A DNA stretch of 64,000 bases from Bremerella sp. JC817 (GTDB lineage Bacteria > Planctomycetota > Planctomycetia > Pirellulales > Pirellulaceae), in NCBI RefSeq assembly GCF_040718835.1, contig NZ_JBFEFG010000274.1, positions 806,001-870,000 on the forward strand, given 5' to 3'. Shown piece by piece: positions 30,076-38,727 of the stretch (position 1 is its first letter; each line of letters begins with the position of its first letter). The notes beneath the pieces are model-generated. The model had not been told where the DNA came from. It worked only from the letters and a program-made list of their open reading frames with translations, and searched no databases. The position numbers were made by a program, and so were the translations under genes.

Positions 30076-31662
30076 ATGAGCCAACTCAGCGTCGTCAGAG
30101 ACGACCCCATCGAGATCGAAGAACTGCAATTTCAAGTGCCTGAAGGAAACGCTCCACCGAAGCTCCCACAGCTTGCATGGGATGAGGGTGATCCGGCAGC
30201 CACGAATTATCGCAAGTTCGGAGCGTTACTGGCAAAGGCCGGTGATCTCTTCTGCCGTTCGGGGCACGACGGCGGCTTGCTGCTCGTGCGTCACGATGGA
30301 TCAACCAAGTCAATTACGAATGCGGCTGACCTTGCTCCGATCATCGTGGATCGGGTTGCGCTGACGATCTACCTCGACGGCAAGCCCAAAGGCAGCAAGC
30401 TCTCAGCGGCACACATGAACGCCATGCTGAAGACGGATGCCTTTCTGTCGCAGTTCGATGTCGTCGATCAGATCAGCAAGGTGGCACGTTACCTGCCGAA
30501 CTTTGAACTCATTGAGCCGGGCTACAACGATGGTGGGCCAGACCAGCGATACCTGTTCGTGGGCGAGTCGCCGCAGGTCTACGATTCGATGGATCGGATC
30601 AATGCCTTCCTCGACGTAATGGACTTCGAGAGTCAAGCAGACCGAGCCAATGCTCTCGGAGCGGGGGTAACGGTCCTGCTACGAAACCACTGGCCGGGCG
30701 GCAAGCCAATCATCCTCGCCACGGCCTCGAAGAGCCACGCCGGAAAAGACACCGTGATCGCCTTCGCATCGGGAGAGACCGAGCAATGTTCGATCAGCTA
30801 TCAGGGAACAAACTGGGCGCTTGAAAGGAGTTTTGTCGGGGCGCTCAATCACAACTCCGACGCTGGGGTTCTGGTGATCGAGAACGCTCGTCTGGACCGA
30901 CGTGACAATACCATCGCCTCTGCCTTCATCGAACGATTTGCGACCGACCCTCAACCCTTCCTGTTTTCGACCGGGACCGGCCCAGCCACCCGACGCCGGA
31001 ACGACATCGTTCTGGCGATCTCCACCAACTTCGGTTCGGTGAGCGAGGACATCCTCAACCGCAGCCTGCCGATCCACCTTGATCCTGTGGGGCATGTCTC
31101 CGAGCGAACCTCGCCGATTGGCAATCCGAAGCTGGAGTTTCTGCCTCAAAATCGTGAACACATCGCCGCCGAACTGCGGGGGATGGTGGAACGGTGGAAG
31201 GAAGCGGGTTCTCCACTGGACCGAGATGTCCGTCACCCGTTCTCGGAATGGGCGGCGGTCGTCGGTGGCATCCTCAAGGCAAACGGCGTCCGTGGCTTTC
31301 TGGCGAACTATGGGAAGCGACGTGTTGCCGATGATCCTGTGCGTGCAGCCATCGGTCTGCTGGGAGCGTCCTGCTATGGCACGGACTGGCACAAGCCCGA
31401 CGACTTGACTCGTGAGGCAACCAAGCTCGGTCTTGTGAAGCAACTGATCCCGGCTGGCGATCAGGAGAGCTTTGAGTCAAGGAAGCGGGGACTGGGAGTT
31501 GTTCTCAGTGCCCATCGCAATGAGACATTTCTCGTCGAGACGGAGGCTGAACTCATGACGCTTCGGCTGGAGAAAGGCCGGAAACGTTTTGAGGGCGAAG
31601 GCCCACATGTTCGCTACCGCTTCATAATCGTGGACCAGACGCCACTTCCCAACGACGACTGA
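30076..31662 (+). CDS. Primase/helicase-like ATPase of plasmid or phage type
   Basis: A 528-residue protein. The N-terminal half resembles the region before the helicase domain in phage and plasmid primases. A P-loop-like segment ILATASKSHAGKDT (about 214-228) is followed by a Walker-B-like VLVIENARLDRRDN. Later stretches with NRSLPIHLD resemble the sensor and arginine-finger region of primase-helicase (superfamily 3 or AAA-type) ATPases. A replication role for the element is inferred. AAAGGAGAG precedes ATG 30076. No archaeo-eukaryotic primase catalytic triad was found, so a helicase without primase activity is also possible. Confidence 0.5.
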   Translation: MSQLSVVRDDPIEIEELQFQVPEGNAPPKLPQLAWDEGDPAATNYRKFGALLAKAGDLFCRSGHDGGLLLVRHDGSTKSITNAADLAPIIVDRVALTIYLDGKPKGSKLSAAHMNAMLKTDAFLSQFDVVDQISKVARYLPNFELIEPGYNDGGPDQRYLFVGESPQVYDSMDRINAFLDVMDFESQADRANALGAGVTVLLRNHWPGGKPIILATASKSHAGKDTVIAFASGETEQCSISYQGTNWALERSFVGALNHNSDAGVLVIENARLDRRDNTIASAFIERFATDPQPFLFSTGTGPATRRRNDIVLAISTNFGSVSEDILNRSLPIHLDPVGHVSERTSPIGNPKLEFLPQNREHIAAELRGMVERWKEAGSPLDRDVRHPFSEWAAVVGGILKANGVRGFLANYGKRRVADDPVRAAIGLLGASCYGTDWHKPDDLTREATKLGLVKQLIPAGDQESFESRKRGLGVVLSAHRNETFLVETEAELMTLRLEKGRKRFEGEGPHVRYRFIIVDQTPLPNDD

Positions 31663-31718
31663 TTTCTCAGTCGCCCCCTGCTGCTGGATTCAACTTTTGG
31701 ACTGCGACTGCGCTCCCG

Positions 31719-31758
31719 GTGCGCACCGAGCATAGTCGCCAAAACTCTCGGTGCGCAC
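31719..31758 (+). promoter_or_regulatory. 12-bp inverted repeat before helicase gene
   Basis: GTGCGCACCGAG (31719-31730) and CTCGGTGCGCAC (31747-31758) form a perfect inverted repeat with a 16-base loop, 21 bases before ATG 31780. The left arm lies inside the 12-bp palindrome CGGTGCGCACCG (31717-31728). It could be a leader hairpin limiting helicase translation or a protein-binding site. Confidence 0.4.
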
Positions 31759-31779
31759 ACAACCGAAAGGACAACCCTC

Positions 31780-34230
31780 ATGACTACTTGGATGCTGCGT
31801 GACTACCAGCAAACTGCCTACGACACTGCCAATGGATGTGCCAGAGTCATCGTCAATATGCCAACAGGTTGGGGAAAGAGCTTCCTGCTTTGCGCTCTCG
31901 CCGCCTCAGATTTGCGAGACCCTTCACGGAAGGTTGTGATCTGCGTGCCTCAACGGATCATCGCCAAAGGGTTCCAAGAACGAAAGGACATCTTGTTGCC
32001 CGATGGTGAATTGGTCGAGTGGTCTGTGCCTCGGAACCTTTGTGCAACGTCCTCCGCAAAGGTCGATGAGTTGACTGACTTCCTTCTCGCTGGCCCCGCA
32101 AAGTCAGCAGCAAGACGAGTCGTTCTCACGACCCACATGACGCTCTCCTACGCTCTGGATCGGCTGAGCGACGACAAACTGGTTGAGATGGCGGACGACA
32201 CCACGGCGGTCATCGACGAAGCCCATCACATCCTCGCCGCAGAGGAGGGGCGCAACGTTCTGGGTAAGCAGATTGCTCGGCTCCTTGATCTCGGTTCATC
32301 CGGCCTGAAGCTGTGGCTGGCGACCGCATACTTCTTCCGTGGCGACCACCTTCCGATCATCAGTGACACGCATCTCGCAGAATTCACCCGTGTCCACGTC
32401 CCCTTCGACGAATACTGGCGGATTCTCAAACACATCAAAAGCTACTCTTACGACTTCGTGACATTCAAAGGCACGGTCTTCAAGGAGCTTCAGCACGTTC
32501 TACAAAGCGGTCCATCCGTCCCAACAATCATTTACTGCCCGCCCGAGGGCCACAACATGCTGCTCGGAAAGCCCAAGGCCAAGTTTGTTGCTCGGGTTCA
32601 GCGAATCGCATGTGAATGCCTGAAGGCAGCGCCTTGGACTTCCTTTGATGAGGCCCTGCGGCAGAAATCGGTGGTCGTCGATCTCGTCGAGACCGAACAG
32701 CGTGCGGAGAAAATCCGCTTCGTTGCGGAGCATGGAAACCGTGTAGCAGGAATTCTGACTGTTGGCATGTTTCGGGAAGGAGCCGACTGGGTGGAAGCCG
32801 CTCGGATCGTCGATCTTGTGCCGACGAACTCCGATCAGGACCGGCTTCAGCGGTTCGGGCGTCTTGTTCGGGATTGCCGTGGCAAACGCCACATCAGCTA
32901 TCTCAACTTCTTCCCGCTGGTGGTCGAACAGAACGAGGAAGAGCGGCGGCGGCAACTGACGAAACTCTACGCTCATTTTCACGCCTCGTTGGTGCTGGAG
33001 AACGCCATTCAGCCGATCAAGGTAAGACTCCTACCACGGCCCAAGCACGGGTCGAAGGATGACATCGCCGATCCGAAGGTCCATTTTAATCTGCTTGGCG
33101 ACTTCTCAGAGGCCAAACAAGAGCAGATCATCCGAGACACCTACGAAGCGCTGCTCAAGTTGCAGGCACAGAAGGATGATGCCGGTCTGTCAGCCGCTCC
33201 CGAAGAGGTGAGAACCGCCATCGTCAATGTTCTCAAAGACAATGGCGTGACGAAGAATCATGAGCCGCTCGCCAAGCAGGTCTTGCTGCTCATGCGGCGT
33301 AAGGCGAATGTCTCGGTTCAGACGGATGATCTGGTCAATGCCGGGTTCGACAAAGTGTGGTCCACCGACATCTTCGATCCCATCATCGCCTATTCCGGTG
33401 GTGCTGGTGGGCCGAAGACGCTCGCTGAGATTCGTGATGTCGTGGAGGGAGTATTCGAACGTCAGTGGCAGGAGAACTACGAGCGCATTCGCAATCTCCC
33501 CGGCCCGCCAGACTCGCAAAGCAGCGCCTACTGGTGGTGTACGCACAATCGAACATTGCGTTCCCAAGACAATCTGCCCGACGCCAGAGTCAAGCTTCTG
33601 GAGCAGATTCCTTGGTGGACGTGGACAATCAACGTGTCGGATCGCTGGGAGACCAATTTCGAGGCGATTCGTGCGATGCCCCAATGCCCGAAGGCCGGGA
33701 CGCCTGAGTATTCGTGGGTCCGTCAACAGCGGCGTTTTTATCAACAAGGAAAACTCGACTCGAAGAAAAGGCGATCACTCGAATCGATTTCGTGGTGGGA
33801 GTGGTCCAGCTTGTCAGCAAATTGGGAAGGCAATTTTTCTGAGTTGTCGTCCCTTCCAGAACGTCCAGCAAGTGGTACAGCGGCCTATGAATGGGTGAGG
33901 ACGCAGCGGAAGGAATACAAGCGAGGGCGACTTGCGCCGGAGCGAGTGACCAAGCTCGAATCGATCTCGTGGTGGATGTGGGAAGAGAGGCGATCCAGCA
34001 AGGATGAAGGACTGGACGAATTGCGAATCTGCATCAGTGAAGGGATCGAACTTGGCCACACAAAGACGCAAGTTGCCGAAAAGTGGTCAGAGATCATGGG
34101 AGTTGGACGAGATCAGGTCCACAAGTACCTGCGAAAAGCCGAGCCTGCCGTGCGGGAGCAGTGGAAGCAACTTGGAGACGAACGAGGGCGGCGCAAAGCT
34201 GACCGCTCGAAGAGGGGGGTGGAATCATGA
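31780..34230 (+). CDS. DEAH helicase with three helicase-associated repeats
   Basis: An 816-residue superfamily 2 helicase. Motif I is NMPTGWGKS (about 27-35), motif II is VIDEAHHIL (about 145), and motif VI is DRLQRFGRLVRD (about 360). The C-terminal part has three tandem helicase-associated (HA) repeats at about residues 561-612, 620-673 and 679-735, each with the pattern W-x-NF...P...YWWxxxxR...L..L..I.WW.W; such repeats probably bind nucleic acid. A helix-turn-helix-like tail (about 745-790) ends the protein. Its stop overlaps the next start (ATGA), so it is coupled to the methyltransferase gene. The pairing suggests a restriction-modification or element-maintenance role, but no nuclease domain is visible. 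Confidence 0.78.
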   Translation: MTTWMLRDYQQTAYDTANGCARVIVNMPTGWGKSFLLCALAASDLRDPSRKVVICVPQRIIAKGFQERKDILLPDGELVEWSVPRNLCATSSAKVDELTDFLLAGPAKSAARRVVLTTHMTLSYALDRLSDDKLVEMADDTTAVIDEAHHILAAEEGRNVLGKQIARLLDLGSSGLKLWLATAYFFRGDHLPIISDTHLAEFTRVHVPFDEYWRILKHIKSYSYDFVTFKGTVFKELQHVLQSGPSVPTIIYCPPEGHNMLLGKPKAKFVARVQRIACECLKAAPWTSFDEALRQKSVVVDLVETEQRAEKIRFVAEHGNRVAGILTVGMFREGADWVEAARIVDLVPTNSDQDRLQRFGRLVRDCRGKRHISYLNFFPLVVEQNEEERRRQLTKLYAHFHASLVLENAIQPIKVRLLPRPKHGSKDDIADPKVHFNLLGDFSEAKQEQIIRDTYEALLKLQAQKDDAGLSAAPEEVRTAIVNVLKDNGVTKNHEPLAKQVLLLMRRKANVSVQTDDLVNAGFDKVWSTDIFDPIIAYSGGAGGPKTLAEIRDVVEGVFERQWQENYERIRNLPGPPDSQSSAYWWCTHNRTLRSQDNLPDARVKLLEQIPWWTWTINVSDRWETNFEAIRAMPQCPKAGTPEYSWVRQQRRFYQQGKLDSKKRRSLESISWWEWSSLSANWEGNFSELSSLPERPASGTAAYEWVRTQRKEYKRGRLAPERVTKLESISWWMWEERRSSKDEGLDELRICISEGIELGHTKTQVAEKWSEIMGVGRDQVHKYLRKAEPAVREQWKQLGDERGRRKADRSKRGVES

Positions 34231-35837
34231 CCACTTCGCCTTACCAGTTCCTTCCGCCTCTGCTGCCCGACGAGTTCGAGGCACTGAAAGCGTCCGTCGC
34301 CGAGGGAGGTGTTGATGTCCCGATCATTGTCGATCAGGAAGGCAACGTGATCGACGGCTACCATCGCCAGCGTGCCTGTGATGATCTGGGTCTCTTCTGT
34401 CCTCGGGAGGTTCGCCAGTTCGAGAGCGAAACAGACAAGTTCGAGTTGGTTCTGCGCCTGAACTGTGGTCGTCGGCAACTGAACCGGCAGCAGAAGCGAT
34501 CCGTCATCGACGCATACCTGCTTCGTGACCCGCAGATCGCTGACAACTTTCTGGCCCAAATCATCGGCGTCTCCAAGAACACCGTGGCCGATGTGAGAAG
34601 TACGCTGGAGGCAACTTGTCAAATTGACAAGTTCGACGAACTTAGGGGCAAAGACGGGAAAATGCGTCCCGTGACGTACAAGAAGATCATCGCCAACACG
34701 CCGAAGGAGGCTGAGGCTGCCCTGAAGATCATCGGTAAGCTTCCCGACAACTGCACCGGGAAGACCATCGACATCGCCACGGCGAAGCGTGAAAGCCGAA
34801 AGGCGAAGGCTATCCCACCACAACAGGGAGGCATGTCGCCCGTCAGCCAGACGGTTGGAAATGTTGAAGTCTGGTGTGGAGACTCACTGACGCTCATGCG
34901 GGAGAGAATGGCACCGAAGTCGGTCGATGTGGCAGTCACCTCGGTCCCGTACAACGTCGGCAAGGACTACGGCACCTACGACGACGACCGCCCCGAAACG
35001 GAATATCTCGATTGGCTCGCAGGGTGCTTTGAGACGATCCACGGCGTCCTCAAGGACGATGGCAGCTTCTTCCTCAACATCGATTCCCCGAACAGCAACC
35101 CGTGGAGAGCCATGAAGGTTGCTGAGATCGCCGGACGCATCTTCTCATTACAGAACCGAATCATCTGGGCGAAGACGATCACGGCTGACGGGCAATCTCA
35201 TGGTCAGTTCTCACCCAACGGAAGTGACCGCTATCTGGATCACACTTGGGAGTTCGTGTTCCATTTCACGAAGACAGGCGAACAAAAGATCGACCGGCTC
35301 GCCATCGGGGTGCCCTACGCTGACAAGGGCAATCTCAGGAGGAACGGAACCACTTCTGATCTGCGCTGCGCCGGTGACGTGTGGTTCATTCCACATCCGA
35401 CGATTACGAACCGAAGTGAAAGAGGTTTTCACCCGTGCCCTTTCCCTGTCGAGCTTGCCGAACGGTGCATCAAGCTGCACGGGATCAAAGAGAGCCTGTT
35501 CGTCCTCGACCCGTTCAATGGCTCGGGCAGTTCGACCGAGGCAATGGCACGCCTTTGTGTCGATGGCATTGGCATCGACATCGATCCCGCCTATTGCGAG
35601 TTCGCAGTCGAGCGGCTTTCCAGACTGGAAGATGAGCGTCGGGCACAGCTTATTAGCGAACTCTGCATTCACATCGAGGACGCTTACGATTTGGAACTTC
35701 CTATGAACGCCAGTCTGATTCTGGGCAAATGGTCTGAACTAGAGGGTGTGCCAGTTGAGACCGCTCAGCGCCTCGTCCCTTTCCTGCCAGACGATTTGCG
35801 TCGGTTGCTTATTAGCGAACCTGAACCGGCAGCATGA
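34227..35837 (+). CDS. ParB-domain DNA methyltransferase (beta class)
   Basis: A 536-residue fusion. Residues about 10-60 are a ParB/Srx-like domain (IIVDQEGNVIDGYHRQRA), followed by a helix-turn-helix (about 85-125) and a DNA methyltransferase domain (about 210-480). Motif IV reads VAVTSVPYNVG, that is SVPY where SPPY or DPPY is usual, and precedes the SAM motif DPFNGSGSSTEAMA, the order of beta-class N4/N6 enzymes. The same fusion is typical of phage and integrative-element methyltransferases. No restriction endonuclease is visible in the module, so it may be an orphan methylase, or may modify for the helicase partner. The Val in motif IV could weaken catalysis. Confidence 0.82.
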   Translation: MTTSPYQFLPPLLPDEFEALKASVAEGGVDVPIIVDQEGNVIDGYHRQRACDDLGLFCPREVRQFESETDKFELVLRLNCGRRQLNRQQKRSVIDAYLLRDPQIADNFLAQIIGVSKNTVADVRSTLEATCQIDKFDELRGKDGKMRPVTYKKIIANTPKEAEAALKIIGKLPDNCTGKTIDIATAKRESRKAKAIPPQQGGMSPVSQTVGNVEVWCGDSLTLMRERMAPKSVDVAVTSVPYNVGKDYGTYDDDRPETEYLDWLAGCFETIHGVLKDDGSFFLNIDSPNSNPWRAMKVAEIAGRIFSLQNRIIWAKTITADGQSHGQFSPNGSDRYLDHTWEFVFHFTKTGEQKIDRLAIGVPYADKGNLRRNGTTSDLRCAGDVWFIPHPTITNRSERGFHPCPFPVELAERCIKLHGIKESLFVLDPFNGSGSSTEAMARLCVDGIGIDIDPAYCEFAVERLSRLEDERRAQLISELCIHIEDAYDLELPMNASLILGKWSELEGVPVETAQRLVPFLPDDLRRLLISEPEPAA

Positions 35838-35857
35838 TCGGTTCAGGTTCGCATTTT
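35815..35857 (+). terminator. Terminator hairpin overlapping the methyltransferase stop
   Basis: GCGAACCTGAACCG (35815-35828) pairs perfectly over 14 bp with CGGTTCAGGTTCGC (35839-35852), followed by ATTTT. The 10-base loop contains the stop codon TGA (35835-35837), so termination is built into the end of the coding sequence. Confidence 0.8.
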
Positions 35858-35884
35858 GGCGATCAAAGTGTGCGCTCTGACAAT

Positions 35885-36000
35885 GGTGAGAAGTTGCAGG
35901 TGTTGTCAGCACTTCTCACACAGGGCGCAGTCGAAACGATGTGAGAAGTTCTGCGGGCCAACAAGGTTCATGCGCTTATCACACCGCACTCCTGAGAAGT
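35885..36000. repeat. Four TGAGAAGT repeats
   Basis: TGAGAAGT occurs at 35887-35894, inverted within ACTTCTCACA (35911-35920), again within TGTGAGAAGT (35940-35949) and at 35993-36000. The second and third form a 10-bp inverted repeat with a 19-base loop. The 341-base gap 35838-36178 around them holds no other gene signal. They may be a regulator-binding array for the orphan gene at 36179 or a replication/partition site. Confidence 0.45.
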
Positions 36001-36178
36001 GGTGAATGCGCTCGGGACCACCTTTCGACTCGAAAGTTGCTCCACTGTGGTCTGAGCCTCGACAGGAGAATCAGGTAGCACGGCCTGCCTCTCCCTCGCT
36101 TCATAACCGCAATTTGACGAATAAGGCGGCCAGCGCTATCGTGTCTTAGCGTTATTCATTTCAAGGAGGAATTGCACC

Positions 36179-36709
36179 ATGAACGCAACACACAGTTATG
36201 AAGATGCGGTCGAGAAGTACCTCGCCGCTATCAGGGAAACACGCTCGCTCCCAAGCCAGCCCAACAAGTCTCTTTCGACTCGTCGAGGGCGGACATGGCA
36301 ACTTCGCAATACGAGCGGCCTGCTCGCCACAGTTGCCGATGGTGGTGAGGTGTCGCTCGGAAAGGGGCGGCCAGAAGCACAAGAAGAACCCCTAATCACT
36401 CGAAAACGCAAGATCGAAGTGCAACTCGACGACATAGGGAACACCGTCCACATAACGTGCGGGCGATTCGGCTACCGGTTGGAGCTATGGACGGCAGAAT
36501 GCCTGCAAAAGCAGTTGAGGCGAATCCTCAAGGGCGACGAGAGCGATGACGCCTCGGCGGAAGACGAGTCGGTGAACTTTGTCTTTGTCGATGACGTGGC
36601 AGACGACTGGAAGAACTTCCGTATTTGGATTCAACCGGCATGGCTCGAACTCAGCTACGAAGAGTTGGAGCGTTTGTACTCCGAATTGCAGTCAATCATC
36701 GGAAACTAG
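36179..36709 (+). CDS. Orphan protein, 176 residues
   Basis: A soluble acidic protein preceded by a strong AAGGAGGA ribosome site. It has a basic central strand-rich part (TRKRKIEVQLDD) and an acidic linker (DESDDASAEDE). No family is recognised. It stands alone between the element module and the defence operon. Confidence 0.6.
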   Translation: MNATHSYEDAVEKYLAAIRETRSLPSQPNKSLSTRRGRTWQLRNTSGLLATVADGGEVSLGKGRPEAQEEPLITRKRKIEVQLDDIGNTVHITCGRFGYRLELWTAECLQKQLRRILKGDESDDASAEDESVNFVFVDDVADDWKNFRIWIQPAWLELSYEELERLYSELQSIIGN

Positions 36710-36868
36710 GTTCCAACACGAGTCGCCCTGTCGATGTTGAGGAACGACGGGGGGACGTTGCTGTGGCCGGGCCGACTGTCGTGCCGGTGCAACTTTTGAA
36801 CTGGAGGAATGGAGAACCGATCTGGAAAATGAACGGACTTGGCGAGCGAGACTTATGGGGATGAACCA

Positions 36869-37087
36869 GTGAATGAGCCTGCCAAAACAGAGCAACCTGC
36901 GTCTTTTCCCAGACGTTCTAAGAGAGCATTGTCGCTCGACGAGATGCAGCGATTGTTCGACGAGACGGCTGAACGAAACGAAGAGCAGCGGCGTGCCATT
37001 GCCGAGTGCATGAGCCTCTTCGGTAGCAAGGGCTATGAGCAAGCCTGCAAGGAGTCAGCGGAGAGACTTGAGGAGAAGAAGCAGTAG
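36869..37087 (+). CDS. Small helical orphan, about 72 residues
   Basis: A highly charged helical protein (ALSLDEMQRLFDETAERNEEQ, ending in Lys/Glu-rich sequence). GTG 36869 is preferred, with GGGGATGA upstream; TTG 36839 would add ten residues. It ends 36 bases before the 3' end of the convergent defence operon. Function unknown. Confidence 0.45.
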   Translation: MNEPAKTEQPASFPRRSKRALSLDEMQRLFDETAERNEEQRRAIAECMSLFGSKGYEQACKESAERLEEKKQ

Positions 37088-37123
37088 GTTGCTGAAGTGC
37101 CATTCCATCGACACAAAACACGG

Positions 37124-37678
37124 TCAGTCCCGACGCCGCATCTGCCCAACCCACTGAGCCAGTTCTTTCAGGTCTGCCATGTCCATGCCGACGACAAGCT
37201 CCTGTCGGTGGATGTCGTGAACGGCCAAGATGTGATCCTCGCAGAACACGATCTCATCTCCCTGCTTCAGCCCATGCAGCCGAGCTTCGACGAGCGGATT
37301 GTCCACGACGCCACGGAAGTAGTTTCCTGACCGCTCGGTGATTTGAACCCAGAAGTCTTCGCCCCAGCCACGAGATGGAACACTTTGCTTCGGCAGTGGC
37401 ACGAGTGACGCAGGATTCTCATGCCGTAGGACCGGCTTTGTCATCTCGCCGTTGCACGACGGGCAGTTGCACTTCTCTGGTGCGTTCTCGTGGACCGAGA
37501 ACCTCGGTGAATCGATTCGGAGTTCAACGAACTGGCCGGGCCGGACATGCCGCTTGATGACATCAGGCGGAATGTGGAATTCGCCGGGGTTCTCGGTGTG
37601 CATGGCGACCCCGTTCACCAACTCGTAGTCGTTGGAGAACTGCTGGGAGTCGAACTGATCCTGAAGCTGTTGTGACAC
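37124..37678 (-). CDS. DUF2314-like protein with CxxC pair, last gene of defence operon
   Basis: A 184-residue protein. The C-terminal half (GEDFWVQITERSGNYFRGVV, then GLKQGDEIVFCEDHIL) matches the DUF2314 pattern. The N-terminal half has a probable metal site CNCPSC near residue 72. GTG 37678 follows the upstream stop by nine bases. It is the 3' end of the long minus-strand operon. Function unknown. Confidence 0.55.
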   Translation of the reverse strand: MSQQLQDQFDSQQFSNDYELVNGVAMHTENPGEFHIPPDVIKRHVRPGQFVELRIDSPRFSVHENAPEKCNCPSCNGEMTKPVLRHENPASLVPLPKQSVPSRGWGEDFWVQITERSGNYFRGVVDNPLVEARLHGLKQGDEIVFCEDHILAVHDIHRQELVVGMDMADLKELAQWVGQMRRRD

Positions 37679-37687
37679 GTTGTTGCT

Positions 37688-38359
37688 CTACTTCTCTGTC
37701 AAAGCCTTCTGCAATGGACAGTCCGCAGCGATTGATCTTCCCTGCCGATAGCCTTCCAACAAGTCGTGAGATCGTCGGGCCAGCATCCGCCGCACTTCCC
37801 GGCGTTTGCCTTTGACTCGTGGAATCACCATGTCGTCGTAGCCGGTCGTTTGGTGGCGCATCCAAGCGATGACGGCGGCTTCGGCCCGTTGTTCGACCGG
37901 AATCCGCTTTGTCCGAGCCACGGTTCCACTGCCAACCGGCGTGGCGTGATCGGTGACGGCCCGAGCAAGCTGCTGGCCCAGTTCAGCGTGGTCAGGATGG
38001 AAGTCAAGAAAGGCCACGACCGCCCCAAGGAAATCCTCGACGTATTCTGCTTGGACGTTCTCCCGTCGTTTGGCGTCCGCAGCCTTGCGTTTGGCGTAGG
38101 ACTCTGTGGATCGCTCGGTTTCCAGTTCGGCCCGGATACGGTCGATTGTCTCTGCCGGTGCGTACACGCCTTTTGAGAAGACTTTCCTCCCCTTCTTCTC
38201 CTGAACTACCCAGTGGTCGCCAGCGGCCTTCACTCGACGAGTTAGGGCGGCGTCACCGGGCGGCAGGAGAAGCCATCCATTGGGCACGGTCAGAACTTGG
38301 CCGTTGGCTGCTTTGACGGTGTTCTCCGATGGTCCGGGTAAGAAGGTGTTGTCGCTCAT
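37688..38359 (-). CDS. DUF2293-like protein
   Basis: A 223-residue protein. The C-terminal part EQRAEAAVIAWMRHQTTGYD followed by an Arg-rich segment fits DUF2293 (RHxxTxYDxxL pattern), a family of unknown function. The N-terminal half has a glycine-proline start and a charged coiled coil (about 75-115). ATG 38359 shares its A with the stop of the STAS gene (TGATG), the junction type used throughout this operon; GTG 38362 would add one residue. Confidence 0.6.
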   Translation of the reverse strand: MSDNTFLPGPSENTVKAANGQVLTVPNGWLLLPPGDAALTRRVKAAGDHWVVQEKKGRKVFSKGVYAPAETIDRIRAELETERSTESYAKRKAADAKRRENVQAEYVEDFLGAVVAFLDFHPDHAELGQQLARAVTDHATPVGSGTVARTKRIPVEQRAEAAVIAWMRHQTTGYDDMVIPRVKGKRREVRRMLARRSHDLLEGYRQGRSIAADCPLQKALTEK

Positions 38360-38727
38360 CACGAACTCACCCCACTGGAATTTGACAGGGCCTTTCTCAA
38401 ATCAGGTTGAACTTGAAGAATCTGATCGATCCGGGTGATACGAAACACTTCTGCGATCTCGCTGCTGAGATTGCAGAGGATCATTTGTCTCTTCTCGTTT
38501 TGAAGCTTCTGGTTGAGCATCAACAACGGCTTGAACGGTTCTGCGTGTGGGTACAAGCTGCCGCTGACGAGGGATCGGACATTCTTCAAGTCAATGACGA
38601 CCTGCCTCGCCGCAGCAGAGTCGGTGCAAGCGAAGACTTCTTGGACGGCATCTGCTGTCAGCAACTCATCGGTGGGCGTTAGGACGATGATGCTCTCCTC
38701 CGTGTATTCTTCACGAGTCACTGCCAT
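38359..38727 (-). CDS. STAS-domain protein (anti-sigma antagonist type)
   Basis: A 122-residue single STAS domain: strand TEESIIVLTP, then VVIDLKNVRSLVSGSLYPHA with a Ser where SpoIIAA-type proteins are phosphorylated, then RQMILCNLSSEIAEVFRITR. STAS proteins act as phosphorylation switches of a kinase partner. Coupling to a BREX operon that includes a Ser/Thr kinase (PglW) is suggestive; a direct link is inference. ATG 38727 overlaps the DUF429-like stop (TGATG). Confidence 0.7.
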   Translation of the reverse strand: MAVTREEYTEESIIVLTPTDELLTADAVQEVFACTDSAAARQVVIDLKNVRSLVSGSLYPHAEPFKPLLMLNQKLQNEKRQMILCNLSSEIAEVFRITRIDQILQVQPDLRKALSNSSGVSS

